From an uncultured Actinomycetes bacterium (GTDB taxonomy: Bacteria > Actinomycetota > Thermoleophilia > Solirubrobacterales > 70-9): a stretch of DNA of 52,829 nt. Made by a program: the position numbers and the translations under genes. The notes below the pieces were generated by a model. It had not been told where the DNA came from, made no database searches, and saw nothing but the letters and a program-made list of their open reading frames with translations. Shown here one piece after another: positions 44,071 through 52,829 of the stretch. The stretch lies in contig CALCIA010000214.1 in the NCBI GenBank assembly GCA_937907435.1, positions 1 through 52,829 of the forward strand. The letters run 5' to 3'. The first letter of the stretch is position 1. Every line of letters begins with the position of its first letter.

Positions 44071-44361
44071 ATGGTAATTAGCATCATCGCGATCAAATCC
44101 CCGAAATTCCCGCTTGGCCAGGTCGTCATCACGGCCAACGCATCGGCCCAACTCGACCCGGCCGCCGTGCGGGAGGGCTTGAAACGCCACGCTGCTGGCG
44201 ATTGGGGCGAGGTCGGCGAAGAGGACCGGCGGGAGAACGAGTTTTCGCTCCGCGAAGGCTACCGGCTCCTATCGGTGTACGGCCACGGGGTTGACCGCTT
44301 CTGGATCATCACCGAGGCCGACCGGAGCGTGACCACGGTATTGATGCCCGACGATTACTGA
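44071..44361 (+). CDS. Conserved small plasmid-associated protein
   Basis: The 96-residue protein has the well-conserved pattern KRHAAGDWGEVGEEDRRENE followed by FSLREGYRLLSVY and FWIITEADRSVTTVLMPDDY. This family recurs on plasmids and integrative elements and has no established function; database names such as type I restriction subunit are not justified. GGAG lies 8 nt before the ATG. Confidence 0.8.
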   Translation: MVISIIAIKSPKFPLGQVVITANASAQLDPAAVREGLKRHAAGDWGEVGEEDRRENEFSLREGYRLLSVYGHGVDRFWIITEADRSVTTVLMPDDY

Positions 44362-44416
44362 AGGGCCGGGCCGGGGAAGCCCGGCCCCATCCCTCCGGCC
44401 GCGCTCGCTCGCCGGG

Positions 44417-44908
44417 TCAGCGTTGGGCCTCCTGGAAGGTGATCCGCTTGATGATCGGCTCCGCTTCATCGGCGAAGTCCGCGTGTCCGGGATGCTCCCA
44501 GACCCAAGACACGCCATGCAGGCCGATCCAGTGGTAGAGCGAATGCAGGTGCCGTCCCTCGATCCGCACATCCGTCACCACGCTGCCGCTGAACCGCACG
44601 ATCAGCACGGGGCCGCTGCCCGGCTTATCGCCGGGCACCAGCCGAACCCGCTCGAAGTCCGCGTAGGAAAAGCCCTCATAGGCGAAGCCTTTGAGGACGA
44701 AATGCATGGTCAATTCCGGCTTGTTGCCGTGCCGGGAATGCACCCGGTAGGCATCGCCAGGCCGGGGGAGGGGATCATCCCGCTCCGAGATCGCGCCGTC
44801 CTGCCCCGGCGTTTCCGCTTGGCTCGCCGCCGCCTGCTGCCCCCGCTCGACCAGTGCCCGAATGCTCGACGGGGGGACCGCCCGGGGGCGGGTCATGCTA
44901 TCGGCCAT
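44417..44908 (-). CDS. Small protein coupled to the relaxase gene
   Basis: The 163-residue protein has a disordered N terminus and a folded part (HFVLKGFAYEGFSYADFERV; SGPVLIVRFSGSVVTDVRI; LHSLYHWIGLHGVSWVWEHP). No family is recognised. Its ATG overlaps the relaxase stop by 11 bp, with AGGTG inside the relaxase end as ribosome site, so it is translated with the relaxase and is probably a transfer accessory protein. Confidence 0.7.
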   Translation of the reverse strand: MADSMTRPRAVPPSSIRALVERGQQAAASQAETPGQDGAISERDDPLPRPGDAYRVHSRHGNKPELTMHFVLKGFAYEGFSYADFERVRLVPGDKPGSGPVLIVRFSGSVVTDVRIEGRHLHSLYHWIGLHGVSWVWEHPGHADFADEAEPIIKRITFQEAQR

Positions 44909-47594
44909 AGCTCACCTGCTGCCTTTCCGGTTGTTGTCGCCGTTGCTGGGCGGCTTGCCACGCCGCCCGGATGTGGGCGATGACTTTCGACCGCCGACGC
45001 CGCTCGTGATGCTGCCGCATCAGGTCGGCCATCTGGCGATGCTTCGCTATCAAGTCAGTTGCCGCCAGTTTCCGCGAACTGCGTTGCACTGCCTGGCGGA
45101 CCGCCTCCTTGTCATCCGTGTAGAGCGTCATCCGCTCCCTGGCCCGGCTGCTAGACACATACATTTGTTCCTGGTTCGTCGCGGGCAGGGAATCCGAGGC
45201 GATTGCCAGGATGGCCCGCTGGACGGTGCGGCCTTGCGAGCCGAAGGAGGTCTCGACGAAGCCACTTCGGAAATGACCCGCATCGGCCGGGACCACCCAG
45301 CCGTTTTCCAGCTCGATATCGCCGCCCGGCGTGAACCCGGCGACGGCCTGCGTCGAGCCGTTGGTGAGCTTGTGCTTGCCGTCGCGAGTCCTGACCGTGG
45401 CGGTGAACCGGATCTTGTCGCCGCTGGCCAGGGCGATGGCCCCGGGCCGATAGAGCGAGAACTTCGCCGCTTCCGAGACGGGGGCGTCGCTGGGATCGGT
45501 GATGGTGAGCCGCTGTCCCTTCCTGAAGCCCTTGGCGTTCTGGTGGAATTGGAGCACGTCGCCCGGTCGGAACGTGCTGGCCTGACCGCGCTCCGCCTCG
45601 GAGGCGTTGACCGGCGCCAGGCGGGTAAAGACTCGATCCTCCTCGCCGAGCCGCCCGGACTCGCGGAGCAGGTCGCGGATTTCCCGCGTGATCTTGGCCG
45701 CCTCGGCGTGGGTGGGGCTCACCACCAGCACCGATTTCTTGTCGTCCAGGGCCTTCAGATACTCGGCGGCAATCCGCCTGTAGCGATCCGTCGGGACGGT
45801 AACTTCCTGGATCCATCCCAGTCGGTCGAGCCCCACGAATCCACCAAGCGTGTCGCCCTCCGAGAACATCTTCGCCGCCGCCCGGTAATCGGCGTTTTCC
45901 TGCCGCATGATCTCCGTCAGGAGGAACGGCTGAATGCCCGCGTATTCCTTGAGGATCCGCATCAAGGCCCCGCGAGGCACCGAGCCGTGTTGCATCGGAT
46001 CGCCCACGAGGACCGCTTTCAAATCCAGCCTGTCCGCCAGGTCGAAGAAGCGGGCCGCGTCCTTATGGCCGAGCATGCTGGCCTCATCGACGACGACATG
46101 CCCGCCCCTGGCCGCGTCCCACATCCGCTCGTCGAGCAGGAACCGGGCCACGGTGTTGACCTCGAAGCCGTCCCTTTCCAGCACGCCCACCGCATCGGTT
46201 GACGTGGCCAGGTAGGTCACGGGCTTGCCCGCCAGCCGCATCCCTTCATCGAATTTCTTGAGCGACCAGGACTTGCCCGCCCCGGCCGGACCCTCGAAGA
46301 GATTCACCCGATTTTCGGAGGAGAGCAGGCCGATGACGGTTTCCCACTGGCCATCGTTGAGTTTGCCGCGTTCCAGGCCATCCGGCACGCCCACCGGGCG
46401 GACGCCGCCGCGTCCGCGAGCCGCGAAGGCGATGATGGCCCGTTCCTCGGCCTGAAGTTCTTTTGTGGTGGCCATCTTCCGGCCGTCGATCTCGGCCGTA
46501 AGCACGCCATGCCGAGGCAGTTCACCGGCGATCTGGTCCGGCGTGACATGGCCCAGGCCGTGCAGCAGGGCCACCCGTTTCAATTCCCGCTCCGGCACCA
46601 CCGAAAGCTGTTCGCTGCAATGGGCGATGGCAAACGCCGCCGCCTGGCCAGGCGTGACCTCCGGCCCCTTGGCGACTTCCTTGCGGTACACCGCCGCCAG
46701 GGCTTCCCGCTCCGCGTCGGTAAGCTGGCCGTCCCATTCCTTGCGGAGCTGGTCCGGCGTCAGCTCCTTCTGCTTCTTGGAGCGGGTTTTGGCCCCCAAC
46801 TCATGCTTGTTGCCCGGCCGGTAATCGGGATCGTTCAGCAGCCGGTCGGCGTGCTCGGCCTCGACCTCCTCGGTTCGCTTGCTGAATTTGTCGATCACCG
46901 GTTGCGGCACCCCGGCGATTTCCCACGCCTTGCCGCCGCGACGGTCGATCGCGTAGCCCATGCCTTCGAGCCGGGAGGCGAGCCGCGCGTAGAACGCGGC
47001 GGTGTAATACTCGCCGTCTCGTTTGATGTTGCCGAATTGCCCGGCCTTGATCCGGCATTCCACCGGGTCGTGGGTGGCGTTGAAGACCAGGACGTGCTTG
47101 TGCCGGTGGGGGTCGGGGGCCGCATCTCCGACCGGCCGGGCGGTCGAGTGGTCGAAGGCCGCCGCTAGCAGGTTGCCCGTGGTGCGGTCCGCGTCCGCCC
47201 CGCCGGCGCGGACGCGGGTTTGCACGTCCGGCTCGATGTCTTGGGAAAGCGTCTCCGCGATGGCGTCGTTGAACGCCCCCAGGAGGCGTTGCCGCTCGTT
47301 CTCGCTGGCCAGGGCCTCGACGATGCTGAAGGACTTCGGCGCGGAGAACACGAAGTCCTTGCCGACCCGCCGCTCGGCGTTGGTCCGCGGCGTGAGCGGC
47401 TTGCCCGTCCTCGGGTCCCGGTTGTCACAGAGGGCCTCGAAGCTGGCTCGATCGACCGTTCCGGAGAGGCCCAGCCGCTCGGCGAGCTTGCCCATGAACG
47501 CGCCCGCGACCTCCTGCCCTTCGGTGTAGTAGTCGCTGGCCGCGTAGTAGGCTTTCGCGTGCGTGGCCGAGGTGACTTCGTGGATTCGCAGCAT
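44898..47594 (-). CDS. MobF-family relaxase-helicase (TrwC/TraI type)
   Basis: The 898-residue protein nicks oriT and unwinds the transferred strand. The N-terminal relaxase domain has candidate nucleophile tyrosines (Y16, Y17, Y22, Y23) and the metal triad H163, H165 and H167 in DPHRHKH. The helicase half has Walker A GPAGAGKS (435-442), Walker B VVVDEAS (500-506) and late SF1 motifs (SFGSQGRTVQRAI, then YVSSSRARERMTLYTDD). The start at 47594 gives the family-typical MLRIHEVTS, although the ribosome site is weak. Candidate oriT hairpins lie just upstream. Confidence 0.93.
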   Translation of the reverse strand: MLRIHEVTSATHAKAYYAASDYYTEGQEVAGAFMGKLAERLGLSGTVDRASFEALCDNRDPRTGKPLTPRTNAERRVGKDFVFSAPKSFSIVEALASENERQRLLGAFNDAIAETLSQDIEPDVQTRVRAGGADADRTTGNLLAAAFDHSTARPVGDAAPDPHRHKHVLVFNATHDPVECRIKAGQFGNIKRDGEYYTAAFYARLASRLEGMGYAIDRRGGKAWEIAGVPQPVIDKFSKRTEEVEAEHADRLLNDPDYRPGNKHELGAKTRSKKQKELTPDQLRKEWDGQLTDAEREALAAVYRKEVAKGPEVTPGQAAAFAIAHCSEQLSVVPERELKRVALLHGLGHVTPDQIAGELPRHGVLTAEIDGRKMATTKELQAEERAIIAFAARGRGGVRPVGVPDGLERGKLNDGQWETVIGLLSSENRVNLFEGPAGAGKSWSLKKFDEGMRLAGKPVTYLATSTDAVGVLERDGFEVNTVARFLLDERMWDAARGGHVVVDEASMLGHKDAARFFDLADRLDLKAVLVGDPMQHGSVPRGALMRILKEYAGIQPFLLTEIMRQENADYRAAAKMFSEGDTLGGFVGLDRLGWIQEVTVPTDRYRRIAAEYLKALDDKKSVLVVSPTHAEAAKITREIRDLLRESGRLGEEDRVFTRLAPVNASEAERGQASTFRPGDVLQFHQNAKGFRKGQRLTITDPSDAPVSEAAKFSLYRPGAIALASGDKIRFTATVRTRDGKHKLTNGSTQAVAGFTPGGDIELENGWVVPADAGHFRSGFVETSFGSQGRTVQRAILAIASDSLPATNQEQMYVSSSRARERMTLYTDDKEAVRQAVQRSSRKLAATDLIAKHRQMADLMRQHHERRRRSKVIAHIRAAWQAAQQRRQQPERQQVSYGR

Positions 47595-47759
47595 GGGGAT
47601 CAACCGGAGGAGTGATGCAACTTGCTGGAGTAAATCATATGGATGATTTCCACTCGGACAAGCGGTTTGTTGCATCCCACAAAATTGATGGATTTCGTCA
47701 GGCGTCTCCCCTTAGCTCGGCTAAGGACGGGAGGCCGGCCGTTTTCACCGTGAAAACGG
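47595..47759. other. Candidate oriT upstream of the relaxase
   Basis: The gap before the relaxase holds three inverted repeats: GATGCAAC (47614-47621) with GTTGCATC (47669-47676); CCTTAGC-TCG-GCTAAGG (47710-47726); and CCGTTTTCAC / GTGAAAACGG around one base (47739-47759). Origins of transfer of MobF plasmids typically lie next to the relaxase gene and contain such repeats near nic. The nic site itself was not located. Confidence 0.5.
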
Positions 47760-47917
47760 TTTCCCCCGGATCGCGTGACCGGCCGCTGAGTTGGACGACT
47801 GACCCAGGAGAGGGCGAAGCCGGTCGGGCCGACGCCCAGAGGCGTGTCGATAACGCGGACGGTCGCCCGCGTCGAAATTTGTTGACGGGTCGAGGAGAGT
47901 GCCCTACGGTTCGGCCC

Positions 47918-48130
47918 ATGAGCGGAATGTCACCCCACCCCAGCGCACTGACGATCGCCAAGGAATCGATGGCGATGTCGAGAGACTCCGGCTGCCGGGT
48001 GTTCCAGACCGTGGCGATGGTGAGCATGGTCGCGATGGCGCTGGCGTCGTTGACGAGCGCCGGGCACGTGCTGCTGCGCGACCTCAACAAGAGGTACGAG
48101 TCCGAGAGGGACCAGGGCCGGGGACGGTGA
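47918..48130 (+). CDS. Possible small membrane protein
   Basis: The frame of 70 codons has one hydrophobic helix (VFQTVAMVSMVAMALASLTS) and a charged C terminus (LRDLNKRYESERDQGRGR). TTGACG-N17-TACGGT at 47882-47910 would place the transcript start at or next to the ATG, suggesting leaderless translation. Internal ATGs are also possible. Between 48131 and 48359 no gene is seen. Confidence 0.35.
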   Translation: MSGMSPHPSALTIAKESMAMSRDSGCRVFQTVAMVSMVAMALASLTSAGHVLLRDLNKRYESERDQGRGR

Positions 48131-48359
48131 GGGCCGGGCCGCGTCCTCGTTGGTCGCCGCCACGATGCCGGCCAGAAGGCCGTTGCGCGACGGCCCGATC
48201 CGTGCTAACACGGGGACAAACAGCGATCGGTCAGCCATGCCTCGTCCATGAAATTTCGGCCCTCTTCCCGGACGCCCCTGTTACCGGGGTTTACGTCGGA
48301 CGCCGGCGCGACCGCCTCGCTCCAGGACGCCCTCACCCCCAACCCGCCAGGAGGCCCGC

Positions 48360-48677
48360 ATGCACTACAAGACGATCGCCCTGGAGCTGATCCAGGACCA
48401 GCCGGAACTGTACGAGCGACTCCGCAGCACCAAGATGGTACTGACGGTGATGGAGGTCTATGCACTCGAGCTGAAAGCCGGCCACGAGGCGTGGAAGGGG
48501 GTGATCGCCCGCCATCGGCCAGGCGGCGACCCGAGCCAGGTGGCGGCCGAGGCGCTGGAGTTGGCGATACGGGACCTGCGGGACCGTTTGCACTCCGCGT
48601 CTCCGACGGACGAGGCGGATCCCCTGTCGCTCGACGCGGCGATGAGTTCCCTCCGCCGACCCACGCCGCCCGCGTAA
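48360..48677 (+). CDS. Small plasmid protein of unknown function
   Basis: The 105-residue helical protein reads HYKTIALELIQDQPELYERL, then MVLTVMEVYALELKAGHEAW. No domain is recognised. GGAGG lies about 6 nt before the ATG. It immediately precedes the giant methylase-helicase gene on the same strand and is likely co-transcribed with it. Confidence 0.65.
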   Translation: MHYKTIALELIQDQPELYERLRSTKMVLTVMEVYALELKAGHEAWKGVIARHRPGGDPSQVAAEALELAIRDLRDRLHSASPTDEADPLSLDAAMSSLRRPTPPA

Positions 48678-48799
48678 GGGCATCGCGCGGCCAGCCACTG
48701 CTGCCGATTTTCAGCTCGCCGCCGCTGACGAGCGCCGCCTCGCCGCGATTGCCGCCGAGCCCCGCCGGCGAGAACAGCGACCCCAGCCCACTTGCTCCC

Positions 48800-51700
48800 T
48801 TGCGCGGATCGCGAGCGGTCGGTCTGGCATCGGTCCCCGGCGAAAGGCCCCCAAAGGCAGGGCCTCACGGCCACGAGGGGGACCGCGTCGGGGAAGAAAC
48901 CGACCCGTCCACCATCGCGCGCGGCGAGAAAGCCAAGGCCCGCGACATCCTCGCCGCCATCAAGACGCTGCACGCCGTCGAGCGGGCGCATCGGCCCGCC
49001 ACTGCCGAGGAACGCGACATCCTCGCCCGCTTCGGCGGCTTCGGGGCGGTGGCCCTGTCGCTGTTCCCCGATCCCGTCACCGGCCGGTACAAGGACGCCA
49101 CTTGGCAAGCCCTCGGCGACGAGCTGCGATCGCTGCTGGCACCCGAGGAATACGACTCGGCCAAACGGAGCACCTATAACGCCTTCTACACGTCGCCGAC
49201 GGTGATCGACGCCATGCACCGGGCGGTTCGCCGCCTCGGCGTGCCCCGGGACGCCACCGTGCTGGAACCCGGCTGCGGCACCGGCAATTTCCTGGGCCGA
49301 GCCGGCGAGGGCATGAGGTTCATCGGCGTCGAACTGGACTCGGTCTCGGGCCGCATCGCCCGCGCGCTGCACCCCGACGCCGACATCCGGATCGAGAACT
49401 TCCGCGACACCAAGCTGCCCGAGGGCCGCCTCGACGCGGTGATCGGCAACCCGCCGTTCGCCGACGTGCGGCTCGACTACAAGGGCCAACGGCTCCCCCT
49501 GCACGATTTTTTCCTGGCGAAGTCGCTCGACGCGCTGAAGCCCGGTGGCGTCCTGGCGCTGGTGACGAGCCATTTCACGCTCGACAAGCAGAACGCCGCC
49601 ACTCGCGAATGCCTGGCCGACCGGGCCGATTTCCTGGGGGCGATTCGGCTGCCGTCGGACGCCTTCAAGCGCGAGGGCACGGCGGTCGTCACCGACATCG
49701 TGTTCCTCCGCAAGCGGACCCCCGGCGTGCCGGCCCGGCACGCCGACCCCGCGTGGCTGGCCACCGGGCCACTCGCGATCGAGGGCGTGGAGGTGGCGAT
49801 CAACCGCTACTTCCTGAACCATCCCGAGCAGGTGCTCGGCGCCTGGAGCCGCAAGGACCGGCTCTACGGCGGGGAGGACGGCTACAGCGTCGTCTCCGAA
49901 GGCGACCTGGCCACGCGGCTCGACGCGGCCGTCGGACGCCTGCCGGAACTGGCGCCGACGCGGGCGGCGGCCGTCGCCGAGGAGCCCGCGCCCGCCTTCA
50001 CGCCGCCGCCGCCCGAGCGGCACGTCACCGAGGGGAGCATGTTCATCGGCGACGATCGGATCATCCGCCAGGTGGAGGGGGGTCGGGGAGAGCCGGTCAC
50101 CTATTGCGGCGTGCTGCTGCGGGCCGACGGCACGCCGGGGGGCCGCAAGATCGGGGCCTTGATCGAGCTGCGCGACCTCGCCCGCCGCGTGCTCCAATCC
50201 CAGAACGAGGGCTGGCCCGAGGCCCATCGGGACGAGGCCCGCCGGGCGCTCAACCGGGCGTATGACCGCTTCGTCGCCGCCCACGGACCGATCAACAAGA
50301 CGACCTTCACCCCGGCCAAGGACGGCGGCGTCATCCGCCGCATGCCCAACCTGGCGAAGTTCCGCGAGGACCCGGACGCCATGCTGGTCATGGCCCTGGA
50401 GGAGTACGATGAGACGACCGGCAAGGCGGTCAAGGCGCCGATCCTGCTGCGGGACGTCGTCGGCGAGAGCCCGCCCATCACGGCCGTCGCATCGGCCGAG
50501 GAGGGTCTGCTGGTGTCGCTGGACCGCACCGGCGGCGTCGATCTGCCCCTGATCGCCCGGCTCTACGGCCAGCCCGAGACGGCCGTCGTCGCCGAGTTGG
50601 GCGACCTGATCTATCGCGACCCGGAGACGAAGACCTGGAGGACCGCCGATGTGTACCTGTCGGGCGACGTGCGGGCCAAGCTCAAAGCCGCCGAGCGGGC
50701 CGGGCCGGACTACGCCCGCAACGCCGAAGCCCTGCGGGCGGTGCAGCCCGAGGACGTGCTGCCGGGCGACATCGACGCCGCCCTCGGAGCCCCCTGGCTG
50801 CCGGAGGCCGACGTCCAGGCGTTCGCCGCCGAGCTGTTCCGGGTCGCGCCCTCGGCCGTCCAGGTCGGCCATCTGAAGAAGGACGCCCTCTGGAGCGTCG
50901 AGGCCAGCCACACCGCCGAGGCGTCGGTGGCCGCCACCGCCGAGTACGGCACGCCCCGGGCCAACGGCACCTGGCTCTTGGACCTGGTCCTAAACATGAA
51001 GACTCCGGTGATCTACGATACGATCCACCACGGCGATCGCGAGGAGCGGGCGGTCAACCAGGAGGAGACGCTCGCCGCTCGCGAGAAGCAGAAGCTCATC
51101 AAGGAGCGGTTCAAGTCCTGGGTGTTCGCCGAGCCCGAACGCACCGAGCGTTTGGTGCGGACCTACAACGACATCTACAACAACCTCCGGCCCCGGCTGT
51201 TCGACGGCTCGCACCTGGAGTTCCCGGGCATGAGCCGGGGCGTCGAGCTGCGCTCGCACCAGAAGGACGCGGTGTGGCGGGGCATGAGCGGCGGCAACAC
51301 GCTGCTGGCCCACGCCGTGGGGGCGGGTAAGACGTTCACGATGGCCGCCGCCGGCATGAAGCTCAAGCAGGCCGGGCTGGTCAAAAAGCCGATGTACGTC
51401 GTGCCCAACCACATGCTGGAGCAGTTTTCCCGCGAATTCATGCAGCTCTATCCCAACGCCAAGCTCCTGGTGGCCACCAAGGACGACCTGGCCCGCGACC
51501 GCCGCAAGTTGCTGACGGCCAAGATCGCCGGCGGCGAGTGGGACGGCATCATCGTCACCCATTCGAGTTTCGAGCGGATCGGCATGTCGAAGGATTATCA
51601 GGAGCGTTTCCTGCGGGAGCAGATCGTCGAGTATGACCAATTGCTGCGTGACCATGCCGGCGGCAGCACGCCACGCAACATCATCAAGACAATCGAGAAG

Positions 51701-52829
51701 CAGAAGGCCCGCCGCGAGGAGCGGCTTAAGAGCCTGGCCGCCGAGGACAAGAAGGATGACGGCCTGGTCTTCGACGAACTGGGGGTCGATCACGTCTTCA
51801 TCGACGAGGCCCATTACTTCAAGAACCTGGAGACGCCGACCAAGATGGAACGGGTCGCCGGCATCCAGACCGGCGGCAGCGAGCGGGCCTTCGACCTGTA
51901 CATGAAGGCCCGCCACCTGGGAGAAAAGCACCCCGGCCACGGCGTCACCTTCGCCACCGGCACGCCGATCTCGAACACGATGGTGGAACTCTACACGATG
52001 CAGCGGTTCCTCGATCCCGAGGGTTTGCGGAGCCGGGGCATCGAGCATTTCGACGGCTGGGCGGCCACCTTCGGCGAGGTGGTGGACACGATGGAGATTT
52101 CGCCCGACGGGGCATCGCTGCGGCCTCGCAGCCGGTTCGCCCGGTTCACCAACCTGCCCGAACTCCAGCAGATGTTCCGGGCGTTCGCCGACGTGCGGAC
52201 GGCCGAGACGCTCGACTTGCCCCGGCCGGAGCTGGACGGTGGCAAGCCGGCCGTGGTCGCCTGCCCGATGTCCGAGGAGCAGGTCGAAGCGCAGGCCGGG
52301 CTGGTGCGGCGCTACGAACGGCTGCGGACGGAGAAGGTCGATCCGCGCGAGGACAACGCCCTGGCGATCACCACCGACGGCCGCAAGTTGGCCCTGGACG
52401 CCCGGCTACTCTCGCCCACGGCGGCGGACCACCCCGGCTCGAAGATCAACGCCTTGGCCGACAACGTGGCCCGAATCTGGCGGCAGACCGCCGACCGCCG
52501 GGGCGCGCAGATGGTCTTCTGCGACCTGGGGGTGAACCCGACCCCCTGGGGCTTCGGCGTCTACGAGGAGATCATCGCCAAGCTGGTCGCCCTTGGCATC
52601 CCACGGGAGCAGATCGCCGCCATCGGCGACGCCGACTCGGACGCCAAGAAGCAGGCCCTCTTCGACCGGGTGCGGGCCGGCTCGACGCGGGTGCTGATCG
52701 GCAGCACGGCGAAGATGGGCACCGGTACCAACGTGCAGAAGCGGCTGGTGGCCCTGCACCACTTGGACGCCCCCTGGAAGCCGGCCGAGGTCGAGCAGCG
52801 CGAGGGCCGCATCCTCCGCCAGGGCAACG
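48800..52829 (+). CDS. Giant N6-adenine methylase / SF2 helicase, N-terminal and central part
   Basis: The frame (codons starting at 48800, 48803, ...) is open to the window end and continues at base 3 of the window, giving roughly 1,720 codons. The first third is an adenine methyltransferase with SAM motif EPGCGTGNF (from 49265) and catalytic NPPF (from 49448). The second half is an SF2/SNF2 helicase with VGAGKT (51317-51334), FIDEAHY (around 51803), ATGTPISN and STAKMGTGTNVQ, then QREGRILRQGN at the junction. No ATG precedes 49213. A TTG at 48800 is used here, but the frame stays open back to an ATG at 48248, overlapping the 105-residue gene, so the start is unresolved. Such proteins recur on large plasmids and may protect or remodel entering DNA. 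Confidence 0.88.
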   Translation, partial: MRGSRAVGLASVPGERPPKAGPHGHEGDRVGEETDPSTIARGEKAKARDILAAIKTLHAVERAHRPATAEERDILARFGGFGAVALSLFPDPVTGRYKDATWQALGDELRSLLAPEEYDSAKRSTYNAFYTSPTVIDAMHRAVRRLGVPRDATVLEPGCGTGNFLGRAGEGMRFIGVELDSVSGRIARALHPDADIRIENFRDTKLPEGRLDAVIGNPPFADVRLDYKGQRLPLHDFFLAKSLDALKPGGVLALVTSHFTLDKQNAATRECLADRADFLGAIRLPSDAFKREGTAVVTDIVFLRKRTPGVPARHADPAWLATGPLAIEGVEVAINRYFLNHPEQVLGAWSRKDRLYGGEDGYSVVSEGDLATRLDAAVGRLPELAPTRAAAVAEEPAPAFTPPPPERHVTEGSMFIGDDRIIRQVEGGRGEPVTYCGVLLRADGTPGGRKIGALIELRDLARRVLQSQNEGWPEAHRDEARRALNRAYDRFVAAHGPINKTTFTPAKDGGVIRRMPNLAKFREDPDAMLVMALEEYDETTGKAVKAPILLRDVVGESPPITAVASAEEGLLVSLDRTGGVDLPLIARLYGQPETAVVAELGDLIYRDPETKTWRTADVYLSGDVRAKLKAAERAGPDYARNAEALRAVQPEDVLPGDIDAALGAPWLPEADVQAFAAELFRVAPSAVQVGHLKKDALWSVEASHTAEASVAATAEYGTPRANGTWLLDLVLNMKTPVIYDTIHHGDREERAVNQEETLAAREKQKLIKERFKSWVFAEPERTERLVRTYNDIYNNLRPRLFDGSHLEFPGMSRGVELRSHQKDAVWRGMSGGNTLLAHAVGAGKTFTMAAAGMKLKQAGLVKKPMYVVPNHMLEQFSREFMQLYPNAKLLVATKDDLARDRRKLLTAKIAGGEWDGIIVTHSSFERIGMSKDYQERFLREQIVEYDQLLRDHAGGSTPRNIIKTIEKQKARREERLKSLAAEDKKDDGLVFDELGVDHVFIDEAHYFKNLETPTKMERVAGIQTGGSERAFDLYMKARHLGEKHPGHGVTFATGTPISNTMVELYTMQRFLDPEGLRSRGIEHFDGWAATFGEVVDTMEISPDGASLRPRSRFARFTNLPELQQMFRAFADVRTAETLDLPRPELDGGKPAVVACPMSEEQVEAQAGLVRRYERLRTEKVDPREDNALAITTDGRKLALDARLLSPTAADHPGSKINALADNVARIWRQTADRRGAQMVFCDLGVNPTPWGFGVYEEIIAKLVALGIPREQIAAIGDADSDAKKQALFDRVRAGSTRVLIGSTAKMGTGTNVQKRLVALHHLDAPWKPAEVEQREGRILRQGN
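52776..52829. repeat. 54-bp terminal overlap with bases 1-54 (circular molecule)
   Basis: The last 54 bases are identical to the first 54. Because the methylase-helicase frame continues correctly across the join, this is the overlap left by assembling a circular molecule, not a biological repeat. The true length is about 52,775 bp. Confidence 0.93.

Noticed and set aside
37907..47594. Full conjugation system
   Set aside because: Only the coupling protein and relaxase are present; no channel ATPase or other mating-pair component could be found.
48792..49205. Plus-strand 137-codon frame at the helicase start
   Set aside because: It is a shadow frame of the methylase domain, beginning at a TTG, with Arg/Ser/Pro-rich translation.

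Overview
The window is best read as one complete circular plasmid. Its last 54 bases (52776-52829) are identical to bases 1-54, and an open reading frame runs through that join in the correct frame, so the molecule is about 52,775 bp. The host is probably a planctomycete, most likely Isosphaeraceae-like. This is inferred from high GC, a DUF1559 prepilin-like gene (a planctomycete hallmark), YHS/HMBD-type metal proteins and the style of the small plasmid genes. No rRNA or tRNA is present to confirm it.

Metal island (about 1.4-24.9 kb). On the minus strand are a Cu+ P1B-ATPase with two YHS domains and a heavy-metal-binding domain, a Tat-exported Csp1-like copper-storage protein, a membrane SpoIIE-type phosphatase, a secreted protein with a CC-x-GC metal module, and a CusA/CusB pair behind a small Cys-rich exported protein. 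Diverging on the plus strand are a CusC-like outer-membrane factor and a second, CzcA-type system: small Cys-rich exported protein, CzcB, CzcA, CDF exporter (CzcD) and CzcC. Together these would move Cu(I)/Ag(I) and Zn/Co/Cd from cytoplasm to periplasm and out of the cell. No metal-sensing regulator is encoded inside this island.

Accessory segment (about 25.0-29.9 kb). It holds a DUF5677 protein, a two-TM protein, a tyrosine recombinase, a DUF1559 gene broken by one amber codon and a small exported Cys/His protein. Two 39-bp degenerate copies of one coding remnant lie at its edges.

Replication and partition (about 29.8-41 kb). It contains a NYN-domain protein, an iteron origin (exact 22-bp phasing), RepA, ParA with a small RHH partner, a second RHH protein, ParB and many intergenic CGGATAC repeats, often as inverted pairs. 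Within it lies a 1.5-kb MerR module bracketed by a 46-bp inverted repeat. Its MerR keeps the three-cysteine Hg(II) spacing of Tn501 MerR, but merA, merT and merP are absent.

Transfer (about 37-48 kb). A VirD4-type coupling protein and a MobF relaxase are present, with hairpins upstream of the relaxase that could be oriT. No VirB4 or other mating-pair genes are seen, so the plasmid looks mobilisable rather than self-transmissible. The rest is a giant methylase-helicase gene (about 1,720 codons) that crosses the sequence ends, plus several small conserved plasmid genes and one frameshifted pseudogene.
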